Part shown: piece by piece, positions 1 to 8,555 of the stretch
Position numbering within the stretch: position 1 is the stretch's first letter
Layout: each line of letters opens with the position of its first letter
DNA from: Aureimonas sp. AU22
GTDB taxonomy: Bacteria > Pseudomonadota > Alphaproteobacteria > Rhizobiales > Rhizobiaceae
Assembly: GCF_001463745.1 (NCBI RefSeq)
Contig: NZ_BBWJ01000014.1
Coordinates: 213,662 to 277,661, forward strand
Length of the DNA: 64,000 nt
Direction of reading: 5' to 3'
The notes under the pieces: generated by a model
What the model saw: the letters and a program-made list of their open reading frames with translations, nothing else
The model's database searches: none
What the model was told of the DNA's origin: nothing
Translations under genes and position numbers: made by a program

Positions 1-195
1 ACCGAGATCGCCCGTGAAGCCTCGCAGACCATGAAGGGCGCCGAGACGACGTCCATCCAGGGCGTCAACGGCAAGGCTTCCACCCAGGCCGTCGTCGATG
101 CCGTGATGGGCGCCGAGCGCACGCTCCAGACGGCCGTCGCGCTGCGCGACAAGGTCGTCTCCGCCTATCTCGAACTTTCCCGCATGTCGATCTAA
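1..195 (+). CDS. fliE: Flagellar hook-basal body protein FliE (3' part)
   Basis: The window opens inside this gene; 64 codons and a TAA stop remain. FliE is the small junction protein between the MS ring and the rod and is an early export substrate. The remaining part ends with the typical FliE tail (AERTLQTAVALRDKVVSAYL, then a short ELSRMSI end), which is the family's most conserved part. flgG starts 15 bases downstream, the usual rhizobial flgB-flgC-fliE-flgG order. The start lies outside the window. Confidence 0.93.
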   Translation, partial: TEIAREASQTMKGAETTSIQGVNGKASTQAVVDAVMGAERTLQTAVALRDKVVSAYLELSRMSI

Positions 196-210
196 CGAAA
201 GTACCAGCCC

Positions 211-993
211 ATGCGCGCCCTTGCGATCGCCGCGACCGGCATGAACGCCCAGCAGACCAACGTCGAAGTGATCGCGAACAACATCGCGAACATCAACACC
301 ACCGGCTTCAAGCGCGCCCGCGCCGAGTTCACCGATCTTCTCTACCAGGTGGAGCGGATGCAGGGCGTGCCGTCGCGCGGCGGCGAGAACGTGGTGCCGG
401 AAGGCGCCCGGATCGGCCTCGGCGTGCGCACCGCGGCCGTGCGCGCCGTTCACATCCAGGGCGCCCTGGAGCAGACCGGCAACAATCTCGATCTCGCGAT
501 CAACGGCCAGGGCTGGCTTCAGATCCAGGGCCCGGGTGGCGAGACGCTCTATACGCGCGACGGCGCCCTCAACAAGAACGACACGGGGCAGATCGTCACG
601 CTCGATGGCTTCACCGTGGATCCCGGCATCACCGTTCCGGAGAACACGACCGACATCACCGTCAACAATTCGGGCGAGGTGTACGCGACGGTCGACGGGG
701 AGGCGCAGCTGATCGGCCAGCTGACGCTCGTCAACTTCGCCAACGAGCCGGGCCTGGCTGCCGAGGGTAACAACCTCTTCCGCGAGACGGCCGCCTCCGG
801 CGCCCCGATCGCCGGTGTGCCGGGCGATCCGGGCTACGGCGTCATCAAGCAGGGCTATCTCGAAAACTCGAACGTCGACCCGGTGAAGGAAATCTCCGAG
901 CTGATCTCGGCGCAGCGCGCCTATGAGATGAACTCCAAGGTCATCCAGGCCGCCGACGAGATGTCGGGCGTCGTCTCCAAGGGCATCCGCTAA
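211..993 (+). CDS. flgG: Flagellar distal rod protein FlgG
   Basis: 260 residues, the usual length. FlgG polymerises into the distal rod crossing the periplasm. The N-terminal rod signature [14 protein letters not shown] lies near residues 24-37, the middle carries the [10 protein letters not shown] motif, and the C-terminus has the matching helix with [14 protein letters not shown]. It lies between fliE and flgA and is probably cotranscribed with them. The ATG is the first in frame and gives the standard N-terminus [15 protein letters not shown]. Confidence 0.97.
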   Translation: MRALAIAATGMNAQQTNVEVIANNIANINTTGFKRARAEFTDLLYQVERMQGVPSRGGENVVPEGARIGLGVRTAAVRAVHIQGALEQTGNNLDLAINGQGWLQIQGPGGETLYTRDGALNKNDTGQIVTLDGFTVDPGITVPENTTDITVNNSGEVYATVDGEAQLIGQLTLVNFANEPGLAAEGNNLFRETAASGAPIAGVPGDPGYGVIKQGYLENSNVDPVKEISELISAQRAYEMNSKVIQAADEMSGVVSKGIR

Positions 994-998
994 GCATC

Positions 999-1475
999 AT
1001 GACCGCGATCGTCCGTCTTGCGAGAAACGTCCTGGCCGCCGCCGCGCTCGGCCTCGTCCCGGCCGCAGGCTCCGCGGGTGCGGCCGACCTCAACCTGCCG
1101 GTGCCGACCGCTGTGGTCTATCCCGGCCAGAGCGTTCTGGAGCGGGGCGTCATCTCGGCCCGCTTCTCCGTGCCCGGCAACCAACTCGCCGCCTATGTGG
1201 TGGAAGAGGGCATGCTGAAGGACCGGCTCGCGCGCCGCACCCTTCTGCCGAACAAGCCGATCCTCCTCAGCGACCTGAAGTCGCCCGACGCCGTCACGGC
1301 CGGTGCGCCGGTGACGCTCGTGTACCGCGAGGAAGGGCTCCTGATCACCGGCAAGGGCGTTCCGCTCCAGTCGGCCCAGGCGGGCCAGGCGGTGCGTGTG
1401 CGCAACATCGACAGCGGCGTCCTCGTCAGCGGCATCGCTTCAGAGGACGGATCCGTCGAGGTGTTGGCGCAATGA
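999..1475 (+). CDS. flgA: Flagellar P-ring assembly chaperone FlgA
   Basis: 158 residues. FlgA is a periplasmic chaperone that helps FlgI form the P ring. An N-terminal signal peptide (basic start, hydrophobic stretch, AGA-type cleavage region near residue 28) is followed by a single SAF-like domain with the pattern AVVYPGQSV and later LLPNKPILLSDL. It is shorter than enteric FlgA, as is common in rhizobia. The stop overlaps the flgI start (ATGA), so the two should be translationally coupled. Confidence 0.9.
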   Translation: MTAIVRLARNVLAAAALGLVPAAGSAGAADLNLPVPTAVVYPGQSVLERGVISARFSVPGNQLAAYVVEEGMLKDRLARRTLLPNKPILLSDLKSPDAVTAGAPVTLVYREEGLLITGKGVPLQSAQAGQAVRVRNIDSGVLVSGIASEDGSVEVLAQ

Positions 1476-2677
1476 GCGGCATCTTCCGTCGCCTCGTCCT
1501 CGGCTCCTGCCTCGTCGCGTTCGCGCTTCCCGCAGAGGCCGCCGACTACGGCCTTCAGGACTTCGGCTACGCGCAGGCCGGCATCGGCGCGCGCGAGAAC
1601 TTCCAGACCATCGTGCCGCGCGCCCGCCAGTCCGGCGGCGTGCGCATCAAGGACGTCACCACGATCAAGGGCGTGCGCGACAACCAGCTCGTCGGCTACG
1701 GCCTCGTGATCGGCCTCCAGGGCACGGGCGATAGCTTGCGCAACTCGCCCTTCACCGAGCAGTCGCTGCAGTCGATGCTGGACCGGATGGGCGTCAACGT
1801 GCGCGGCGCCAACCCGCGCACCCGGAACGTCGCGGCGGTGATCGTCACCGCCGACCTGCCGGCCTTCGCCGGCATCGGCTCACGCATCGACGTGTCGGTC
1901 TCCTCGCTCGGCGACGCCGCTTCGCTGATGGGCGGAACACTCGTGATGACACCGCTCTACGGACCCGACGGCGAGATCTACGCGGTGGGGCAGGGGGCGC
2001 TTGCCGTCAGCGGCTTCACCTCCGAGGGCACGAACGAAAGCCTGACGCAGGGCACGCCGACCACGGGCCGCATCGCCGGCGGCGCTCTGATCGAGCGCGA
2101 GGTGCCGCGGGCCACGGTCGATACGCCCAACATCACGATGGAACTGCGCAACCCGGACTACCGGACCGCGATCCGTGTGGTCGATGCCGTGAACGCCTTC
2201 GCCGTTCGCGCCTACGGCAAGCCGGTGGCGCGCGAGCAGGATTTCCGAACCATCTCGCTGACGCGCCCGGCCAAGATGTCGTCGACCCGCTTCATCGCCG
2301 ATCTCGGCGACCTGATGATCGAGCCGGACCAGTCCGCCAGGGTCGTCATCGACGAGCGCACCGGTACCGTCGTCATCGGCAAGGATGTGCAGATCTCGAC
2401 GGTCGCCGTCACGCACGGCAGCCTGACGGTGCGTATCACCGACATACCGAACGTCTCCCAGCCCGCGCCCTTCGGCAACGGAGAGACCGTCGTCACCGCC
2501 GATACGACGGTGAACGCCGAGCAGGGCGGCGGCAACCTCGCCATCGTGCAAGGCGCCAATCTCGAAAGCGTCGTGCGCGGGCTGAACCGTCTCGGCCTCA
2601 AGCCCACGGGCATCATCGCCATTCTTCAGGCTATCAAGACGGCCGGCGCCATGCAGGCCGAGATCGTGGTGCAGTAA
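1472..2677 (+). CDS. flgI: Flagellar P-ring protein FlgI
   Basis: 401 residues. FlgI forms the periplasmic P ring around the rod, within the peptidoglycan. A clear signal peptide ends near AEAAD (about residue 24). The mature protein begins with the family motif RIKDVTTIKGVRDNQLVGYG and keeps the C-terminal block with GLNRLGLKPTGIIAILQAI. Its start overlaps the flgA stop and its TAA stop shares one base with the motE ATG, so flgA-flgI-motE is one tightly packed unit. Confidence 0.97.
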   Translation: MSGIFRRLVLGSCLVAFALPAEAADYGLQDFGYAQAGIGARENFQTIVPRARQSGGVRIKDVTTIKGVRDNQLVGYGLVIGLQGTGDSLRNSPFTEQSLQSMLDRMGVNVRGANPRTRNVAAVIVTADLPAFAGIGSRIDVSVSSLGDAASLMGGTLVMTPLYGPDGEIYAVGQGALAVSGFTSEGTNESLTQGTPTTGRIAGGALIEREVPRATVDTPNITMELRNPDYRTAIRVVDAVNAFAVRAYGKPVAREQDFRTISLTRPAKMSSTRFIADLGDLMIEPDQSARVVIDERTGTVVIGKDVQISTVAVTHGSLTVRITDIPNVSQPAPFGNGETVVTADTTVNAEQGGGNLAIVQGANLESVVRGLNRLGLKPTGIIAILQAIKTAGAMQAEIVVQ

Positions 2678-3279
2678 TGACCTCCACCGTTTCCCCGCGC
2701 GCCCGCCTTTCCCTCGGTCTGGCCTTTGCCTTCCTGACGGCTAGCTCCGCTTATGCAGCGGAGGGCGCGTCCGAGCCGCCGTCGCAGATGCCGACGGGCC
2801 CCGCGAAGCTGCGCGTCATCGGACCGGACGGAAAGGAAGTCGTGCCGCCCGAAGTGTCGATGACCGACACCCAGCGCTTCTGCACCAACATCGCCAATCC
2901 CGCACTCGACGCGCGCAACGCGCTGCAGCTCGCCGAGATCAAGAAGGCGGAGGACGAGATCTCCGCCAAGATCGACGAGTTGGAGACCAAGCGCGCCGAG
3001 GTGGAGAAATGGCTCGGCGAGCGCCGCGCCTTCATCGACTCCACATCCGACATCGTGATCGGCATCTATTCCGGCATGAAGCCGGATGCTGCCGCCGCGC
3101 AGATGGCGGCGCTGGAGCGCCCGATCGCCGCTTCGCTCCTGACGCGCCTGAAGTCGCGCCAGGCCAGCGCGATCCTCGCCGAGATGCCCGCGCCCATCGC
3201 CTCGGAGCTCGCCGGGCTGATCGTCAAGAAGACCGACCGTGCCTCCGCCGAGGCCGGTGCGAAGGATGAGACCCTGTGA
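2677..3279 (+). CDS. motE: Motility protein MotE (periplasmic chaperone for MotC)
   Basis: 200 residues, with a signal peptide (hydrophobic stretch then SAYAAEG near residue 27). The middle, about residues 85-115, is a charged coiled coil (IKKAEDEISAKIDELETKRA); the C-terminus resembles an MgtE-N-like helical fold (Y-S-G-M-K-P then AAAQMAALE). In Sinorhizobium meliloti the gene between flgI and flgH is motE, whose product protects MotC in the periplasm; position, size and layout match here. The role is taken from the family, the structure from the sequence. Confidence 0.85.
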   Translation: MTSTVSPRARLSLGLAFAFLTASSAYAAEGASEPPSQMPTGPAKLRVIGPDGKEVVPPEVSMTDTQRFCTNIANPALDARNALQLAEIKKAEDEISAKIDELETKRAEVEKWLGERRAFIDSTSDIVIGIYSGMKPDAAAAQMAALERPIAASLLTRLKSRQASAILAEMPAPIASELAGLIVKKTDRASAEAGAKDETL

Positions 3280-3986
3280 GAGCCATCGCCCCATTCCTTG
3301 CGGCGGGCCTTCTGGCCGGCTGCTCCACCACCCGCGAAGACGCGCTCCGCGAGCCAATCCTGACCCCCGTGGGAACCGGCCTCTACCAGAACGCGCCGAT
3401 CGTCCAACCCGCGCCCGGGCCGGGCCCCGGGGAGCTGCCGCGCAACGTCAACTCGCTGTGGACCGGCCGCAATGCCGATCTCTTCCGCGACACGCGCGCC
3501 CTCAACGTCGGCGACATCGTCACCGTCAAGATCAAGATCGACGACAAGGCGACGCTCGACAACAACACCAAGCGTTCGCGCGACACCGGCGTCGACGTCG
3601 GCGCCGATCTGCAGGGCTCGCTCGGCTCCATCGGACTGCCCACCGTCGGCGCGACGCTGGGGCTGAAGAACGGCACGAAGGCTACCGGAAAGGGCAAGGT
3701 CGACCGCAAGGAAGAGATCAACGTCTCAGTGGCGGCCGTCGTCACGCAGGTCCTGCCGAACGGCAACCTCTACATCGCCGGCCAGCAGGAGGTGCGCGTG
3801 AACTTCGAGGTTCGCGTCCTGTCGATCGCCGGCATCATCCGGCCGGGCGACATCCTTCCCAACAACACGATCAACTACGAGAAGATCGCCGAAGCGCGCA
3901 TCTCGTACGGTGGACGCGGGCGCCTCACCGAGGTGCAGCAGCCGGGCTGGGGCCAGCAGGTCCTGGACACCGTGCTGCCCTACTGA
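3276..3986 (+). CDS. flgH: Flagellar L-ring lipoprotein FlgH
   Basis: 236 residues from a GTG start that overlaps the motE stop (GTGA). FlgH forms the outer-membrane L ring. It is a lipoprotein: residues 13-16 are L-A-G-C, a lipobox with Cys16 as the lipidated residue. The mature part has the family motifs NSLWTGRNADLFRDTRA and GDIVTVKIKIDDKA, and ends with the beta-rich tail containing LPNGNLYIAGQQEVRVN. A 180-bp gap with a hairpin separates it from fliL. Confidence 0.96.
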   Translation: MRAIAPFLAAGLLAGCSTTREDALREPILTPVGTGLYQNAPIVQPAPGPGPGELPRNVNSLWTGRNADLFRDTRALNVGDIVTVKIKIDDKATLDNNTKRSRDTGVDVGADLQGSLGSIGLPTVGATLGLKNGTKATGKGKVDRKEEINVSVAAVVTQVLPNGNLYIAGQQEVRVNFEVRVLSIAGIIRPGDILPNNTINYEKIAEARISYGGRGRLTEVQQPGWGQQVLDTVLPY

Positions 3987-4002
3987 CGGATCAAGCCCAT
4001 CC

Positions 4003-4027
4003 GGGGGAGCGGCGGAGCCGCTCTCCC
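4003..4027 (+). terminator. GC-rich hairpin after flgH
   Basis: An 11-bp stem with one G-T pair (arms 4003-4013 and 4017-4027, loop GGA) begins 16 bases after the flgH stop. No T tract follows, so it is more likely an attenuator or an mRNA-stabilising structure than a complete intrinsic terminator. Confidence 0.5.
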
Positions 4028-4184
4028 GAACGTGGCGGCGACGGCACCCGCCTCGCGGCCTCCGGTTGGCAAGGCTCGCGACAGGGCAAATCCTTAACAC
4101 TTCCTTGCCGGGCTGCGGTGCCCGGCGGGACGATCCCGCCCAGACCGCGCCCGGCTGCCCTATTCCATGCCGCCGGAGCGACCG

Positions 4185-4724
4185 ATGACCGAGCTCAGCC
4201 ACGAAGCCCTGGGTCTCCTGCCAGATGGCGTGGCGCCGCCCAAGAAGAGCAGCAAGGCGCAGACGATCGGCGCGCTGGTCGGCTTGACCGTGATCGCGCT
4301 CGCCGGTGGCGGCGCGCTCGGCTTCCTTCTCAAGAAAGACCCGCCGGCTGCCGTCGCCCCGCCTGCGGCCGCCTCCGCCGAGGTCTCGGCCGACACGCCC
4401 AAGCTTGCCGCGGCTCCGGCCGGCACCAAGCAAGTGGTCCAGCAGCTCGAAGCGATCGTCACCGATCTCGCCTCGCCGCCGGGCACGCAGGTGCGACTGG
4501 AGGCGGGCCTTCTTCTTTCGCTTTCGGAAGACGAGAGCGTCGATCAGGCCGTACTCGCCGCCCAGATCCAGGCCGACACGCTCGTGTTCCTGCGCACGCT
4601 TGAACTGGCGCAGATCGAGGGCTCGCGCGGCCTCCTTCACCTGAAGGAGGATCTGCTGGAGCGCGCGAAGCTGCGCTCCACAGCCGTCGAAGACGTCATC
4701 GTGCGCTCGTTGATCGTCAAGTGA
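4185..4724 (+). CDS. fliL: Flagellar basal body-associated protein FliL
   Basis: 179 residues. FliL is a single-pass inner-membrane protein that supports the stator-rotor interface. One transmembrane segment lies near residues 26-48 (TIGALVGLTVIALAGGGALG), then an Ala/Pro-rich linker and a periplasmic domain ending with the usual FliL tail. An upstream in-frame ATG exists at 4167; the ATG at 4185 is preferred because GGAG sits 7 bases before it. The stop overlaps the fliP GTG start. Confidence 0.9.
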   Translation: MTELSHEALGLLPDGVAPPKKSSKAQTIGALVGLTVIALAGGGALGFLLKKDPPAAVAPPAAASAEVSADTPKLAAAPAGTKQVVQQLEAIVTDLASPPGTQVRLEAGLLLSLSEDESVDQAVLAAQIQADTLVFLRTLELAQIEGSRGLLHLKEDLLERAKLRSTAVEDVIVRSLIVK

Positions 4725-5500
4725 AGCGGCTTCTCATCCTTCTGGCGATCCTGGCCGCCAGCGTCGCACCGGCGCTCGCGCAGGACGCGGTCGCGAGCGC
4801 GGCGAGCGGTCTCGCCTCGCTCATCCCAGCCGGAGATACCGCCGTTTCCGGCCGCATCGTTCAGCTGTTCGGGATCGTCACCGTCCTTTCGGTCGCCCCC
4901 GGCCTCCTCGTGATGGTCACCGCCTTCACCCGCGTCGTGATCGCGCTGTCGATCCTGCGCACGGGCCTCGGCCTGCAGACGACGCCGGCCAACCTGATCA
5001 TCATCTCGCTGTCGCTCTTCATCACCTTCTTCGTGATGATGCCGACCTTCGACCAGGCCTGGCGCGACGGCCTCCAGCCGATGATGCGGGGCGAGGTCAC
5101 GGAAGAGGAGGCGCTGCCGCGCATTGCCGAGCCGTTCCGCGCCTTCATGCTGGATCAGGTGCGCGAAGAGGACCTCGCGCTCTTCAACAACATCAACGAG
5201 GCCTCGATCCGCGACCGCCTGCCGGTCGTCGAGCAGGGCTCGAACGAGGGTGACACGGTCGACTTCCGGATCCTCGTTCCCGCCTTCATGATCTCCGAGC
5301 TGCGCCGCGGCTTCGAGATCGGCTTCCTGATCGTCCTGCCGTTCCTCGTCATCGACCTGATCGTCGCCACGCTCACCATGTCGATGGGCATGATGATGCT
5401 GCCGCCGACGATCATCTCGCTGCCGTTCAAGATCCTGTTCTTCGTCCTGATCGACGGCTGGAACATGCTGACGGGAAGCCTAGTGCGCTCGTTCATGTAG
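4721..5500 (+). CDS. fliP: Flagellar export apparatus protein FliP
   Basis: 259 residues. FliP forms the core of the flagellar type III export gate with FliQ and FliR. It has a cleavable signal peptide (LLILLAILAASVAPALAQ), unusual for a core export protein but typical of FliP, then four membrane segments with the motifs MVTAFTRVVIALSILR and LPFKILFFVLIDGWNM. The GTG start overlaps the fliL stop. A strong terminator follows, so this is the last gene of the fliE-fliP unit. Confidence 0.97.
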   Translation: MKRLLILLAILAASVAPALAQDAVASAASGLASLIPAGDTAVSGRIVQLFGIVTVLSVAPGLLVMVTAFTRVVIALSILRTGLGLQTTPANLIIISLSLFITFFVMMPTFDQAWRDGLQPMMRGEVTEEEALPRIAEPFRAFMLDQVREEDLALFNNINEASIRDRLPVVEQGSNEGDTVDFRILVPAFMISELRRGFEIGFLIVLPFLVIDLIVATLTMSMGMMMLPPTIISLPFKILFFVLIDGWNMLTGSLVRSFM

Positions 5501-5532
5501 CGACGCTCCCACGCACATTCCCTGACTTTCGA

Positions 5533-5565
5533 GGCCTCCGACCCAACGGGTTCGGGGGCCTTTTT
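5533..5565 (+). terminator. Rho-independent terminator after fliP
   Basis: The GC-rich stem pairs GGCCTCCGACCC with GGGTTCGGGGGCC (one bulged T and one G-T pair) and is followed directly by TTTTT at 5561-5565. It lies 33 bases after the fliP stop. Confidence 0.85.
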
Positions 5566-5811
5566 CGTTTTCCATCCCCTCGATATCAGAGATTTCAGCG
5601 ACTTGGCCCTGAACGCATAAAACTTGAATCGAATGGTCGCGCAACGCTGTTGAGGTTGTAATCTATACTTTGAGCGCTGCAGTCGTTTCGGGTCGATGCG
5701 TCGAATTTTAGCGATCGAATACAGTAGGCGTTCCGAGTTCCCCGGTAGTTTTGTCTTCGAAGCAGAGAGCAACGGCTCAAGAAAAGCTTCAAACAAAACG
5801 GGGAAAATACA
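5566..5811 (+). promoter_or_regulatory. Flagellin 5' region (no gene)
   Basis: This 246-bp stretch between the fliP terminator and the flagellin ATG is clearly richer in A+T than its surroundings and has no credible ORF. A TATACT hexamer at 5664-5669 could be a -10 box, but I see no convincing -35 at normal spacing. About 140 bases of leader would follow, a place where FlbT could act on flagellin mRNA. GGGGAA at about 5799-5804 is the likely ribosome binding site. Confidence 0.4.
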
Positions 5812-6630
5812 ATGGTTTCGCTCAACACCACTGCCGCCAACTCTGCCGTTCTTGCCAGCCTGCGTCAGATCAACCAGGATATCGCGCAGAACCAGACGCG
5901 AATCGGCACCGGCCTTAAGATCAACAAGTCTTCCGATAACCCAGCTCTTTTCGCAACGGCTCAGAGCATCCGAAGCAACATCACGGCGCAGGATAAGCTG
6001 GCAGGTGATCTGGGTATCGCGAAGGGCAAGTTCGATGCGGCCAACGCTAGCATCGACAAGATCACCGAGCTTCTCAACAAGATCAAGACGGCATCCGACG
6101 ATGCGACCATTTCTGGCGCTTCAGGCTCGGCACTCACTGCAGTGATCGGCAAGATCACCGGTTACATGTCGCAGATCACAGGCGTCGCGGCCTCGGCGAA
6201 GTTCCAGGGTACGAACCTCGTCACCACAGCCGGCGCAACGACGGTAAAGTGGTCCAATGAAACCGGTGCGTCCGCCTCATTTACCGCAGTTGACGCTACG
6301 GGTGCTGCGGCGATGACGGCACTGACCGGAGCTGATAAGGATGACCTTGCCGACGTGACTGCGCTTTCGGCCCTGGCGGATGCCGCTATCGGCGAAATTT
6401 CGGGCTATCAGGCTAAGATCGCCGCCTTCGGCGAAACCATTGCCTCCCAACTCGACTTCCAGACGACTTTGAAGGGCATCAACGAGACCGCCCTCGGATC
6501 GATCGTCAACGCGAACCTTGAAGAAGAAAGCGCCAAGTCTTCGGCCCTTCAGGTTCGCCAGCAGCTCGCCTACCAGGCCCTGGCCATTGGCAACAACTCG
6601 GCTCAGAACGTCCTGATGCTCTTCCGCTAA
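5812..6630 (+). CDS. Flagellin (short, divergent)
   Basis: 272 residues, much shorter than typical rhizobial flagellins (about 320-400). Flagellin is the filament subunit. The N-terminal D0/D1 helices are present but divergent: the usual SSGLRINSAKDDAAG-type motif reads GTGLKINKSSDNPALFATAQ. The C-terminal helix is normal (VRQQLAYQALAIGNNSAQNV, ending LMLFR). Little of a D2/D3 surface domain is left between them. Codon use is visibly less GC-biased than in neighbouring genes, as in many strongly expressed flagellin genes. Only one flagellin gene is in this window. Confidence 0.92.
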   Translation: MVSLNTTAANSAVLASLRQINQDIAQNQTRIGTGLKINKSSDNPALFATAQSIRSNITAQDKLAGDLGIAKGKFDAANASIDKITELLNKIKTASDDATISGASGSALTAVIGKITGYMSQITGVAASAKFQGTNLVTTAGATTVKWSNETGASASFTAVDATGAAAMTALTGADKDDLADVTALSALADAAIGEISGYQAKIAAFGETIASQLDFQTTLKGINETALGSIVNANLEEESAKSSALQVRQQLAYQALAIGNNSAQNVLMLFR

Positions 6631-6688
6631 GCCAAGGCGACGCATCGCGTCTCCCCGTCGCGCCACTCGCTGGCGGCTTAGCAAAGCG

Positions 6689-6720
6689 ACCCTCCGGTGC
6701 TCCCCGTGCCGGAGGGTTTA
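6689..6720 (+). terminator. Terminator after the flagellin gene
   Basis: A 9-bp perfect stem (ACCCTCCGG at 6689-6697 and CCGGAGGGT at 6709-6717, 11-base loop) is followed by a short TTTA run, 58 bases after the flagellin stop. The T tract is short, so strength is uncertain. Confidence 0.65.
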
Positions 6721-6842
6721 CGATTCCGGAAGCGGTTCCACGCCAACTCCTCCATTCTTCATTATTCGGTAAGGTCATCACGTCCGCGCAAGCTTGTGCG
6801 GCCACATTGCAGCCATCACTTCCCGCATCCGCAGGCGAACGT

Positions 6843-8552
6843 ATGGCGATGGTCGCTCGGGCCGAGGCCCAAAAACTCTTGTCCAACCTTCAGGCGCTGG
6901 GCGGCCGCAAGCTGGGGGCGCTCGCGCTGATCGGCGTCGTCGCCATCGCGCTGGTGAGCCTCGCCGCCTTCTACCTGTCCAAGCCGGCGATGGAGACCCT
7001 GTATTCCGGCCTCGACCGGCAGGACGTCGCCCGCATCGGCGCCGCGCTCACGGAGGCCGGCATCCCGTTCGACGTGAACGCGGCGAGCGACACGGTTTCG
7101 ACCAACTTCTCCCAGACCGCCAGCGCCCGCATGCTGCTCGCCGAGAAAGGCCTGCCGCGCTCGGAGAACGCCGGGTACGAGCTGTTCGATTCGATGGGCT
7201 CGATGGGTCTCACCACCTTCATGCAGGAAGTGACGCGGGTGCGCGCCCTCGAGGGGGAACTCGCCCGCACCATCCAGACGCTGAAGGACGTTCGCGCCGC
7301 GCGCGTCCATATCGTTCTGCCCGAGGCCGGCTCCTTCCGCCGCGAGACCCAGAAGCCCTCGGCCAGCGTCGTGATCCGCACCGACAACACCGAGGACTTC
7401 GCCAACGCGCAGGCGATCCGCCATCTCGTGTCCTCCGCCATTCCCGGCATGCAGGTCGATCAGGTAACCGTGCTCAACACGGACGGCACGCTGCTCGCCT
7501 CCGGCGACGACGCCTCCAACGCCACCTCGACCAAGCAGCTCGGCATGGAAGGCATCGTCTCGTCCTCGATCCAGGACTCGATCCGTCGCACGCTCGCGCC
7601 CTACCTCGGCGTCGGCAACTTCCAGTCCAGCGTCATCGCGCGCCTCGACACCGACCGTCGCCAGATTTCCTCCCGCAAGTTCGATCCGGACGGCCGGGTG
7701 GAGCGTTCGACGCGCACCGTCCGCGAGACCGGACAGTCGACGGATGCCGCGGGCAACGACAACGCGGCGACCGCCGCCCAGAACGTGCCGCAGGCCGCTC
7801 CGCAGGCCTCGGCGCCCGGCACCTCGTCCTCCGAGGCCAACGAGCGTCGCGAGGAGCTGACGAATTACGAAATCAACGAGACGACGACGCAGACCGTTTC
7901 GGACGGTTACGACGTACGCCGCCTGTCGATCGCCGTCGTCGTCAACCGCGCCCGCCTCGCGGCCACGCTCGGCGAGAACCCGACCCAGGAGCAGATCGAC
8001 GCCGCGCTCGCCGAGGTGAAGACGCTCGTCGCATCGGCCGCCGGCGTCACCGACAGCCGCGGCGACCAGCTCGAGGTGACCGCCGTCGACTTCGTGTCCA
8101 ACGGCCAGGACCTCCAGCCCGTCCCCTCGCTCGGCTATGGCGAGATGCTGCTGAAGCAGTCGGGAACGGTGGTCAACGCGCTCACCATCCTCGTGGTCGC
8201 CGTCCTCGTCATCTGGTTCGGCCTGAAGCCCGCGATCCGCGCCATCTCGGCACCTGCCGCCAACGACAATGCCGAAGAGGGCCTTCTGGCCGGCGACGGA
8301 CCGATCGAGCTGCAGAACCCGATGCTCGACGGCGGCGATTTCGGGCCGCTGGGCACCCCTCCCGGCTTCGGCGCGGACCTCGTGGCTTCGCTCGGTTACG
8401 GCGAGCCTCCCGCCAACGACGACCTTTTCGACGAACTCACCCGCAACCGTGCCAACTCGCCGAAGGTCCGCCTCGAGAAGCTCGTCGATTTCGACGAAGC
8501 CCAAGCGGCGGCCATCCTCAAGCAGTGGATTCACCAGAAAGAGGCGGCCTAA
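6843..8552 (+). CDS. fliF: Flagellar MS-ring protein FliF
   Basis: 569 residues. FliF builds the MS ring in the inner membrane and is the assembly base of the motor. A first transmembrane segment lies near residues 24-46, then two ring-building motif domains, a Gln/Ala/Ser-rich disordered stretch near residues 300-350, a second transmembrane segment (LTILVVAVLVIWFGLKP) and a C-terminal FliG-binding tail with VDFDEAQAAAILKQWI. A TTG start at 6807 is possible, but the ATG at 6843 has AGG 7 bases upstream and gives the usual N-terminus. Confidence 0.96.
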   Translation: MAMVARAEAQKLLSNLQALGGRKLGALALIGVVAIALVSLAAFYLSKPAMETLYSGLDRQDVARIGAALTEAGIPFDVNAASDTVSTNFSQTASARMLLAEKGLPRSENAGYELFDSMGSMGLTTFMQEVTRVRALEGELARTIQTLKDVRAARVHIVLPEAGSFRRETQKPSASVVIRTDNTEDFANAQAIRHLVSSAIPGMQVDQVTVLNTDGTLLASGDDASNATSTKQLGMEGIVSSSIQDSIRRTLAPYLGVGNFQSSVIARLDTDRRQISSRKFDPDGRVERSTRTVRETGQSTDAAGNDNAATAAQNVPQAAPQASAPGTSSSEANERREELTNYEINETTTQTVSDGYDVRRLSIAVVVNRARLAATLGENPTQEQIDAALAEVKTLVASAAGVTDSRGDQLEVTAVDFVSNGQDLQPVPSLGYGEMLLKQSGTVVNALTILVVAVLVIWFGLKPAIRAISAPAANDNAEEGLLAGDGPIELQNPMLDGGDFGPLGTPPGFGADLVASLGYGEPPANDDLFDELTRNRANSPKVRLEKLVDFDEAQAAAILKQWIHQKEAA

Positions 8553-8555
8553 GCC

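Noticed and set aside
5624..5669. Sigma-70 promoter TTGAAT...TATACT before the flagellin
   Set aside because: The boxes are 34 bases apart, far outside usable spacing; only the region is annotated as regulatory.
6807..6842. TTG start extending fliF by 12 residues
   Set aside because: No ribosome binding site, and the ATG at 6843 gives the usual FliF N-terminus.
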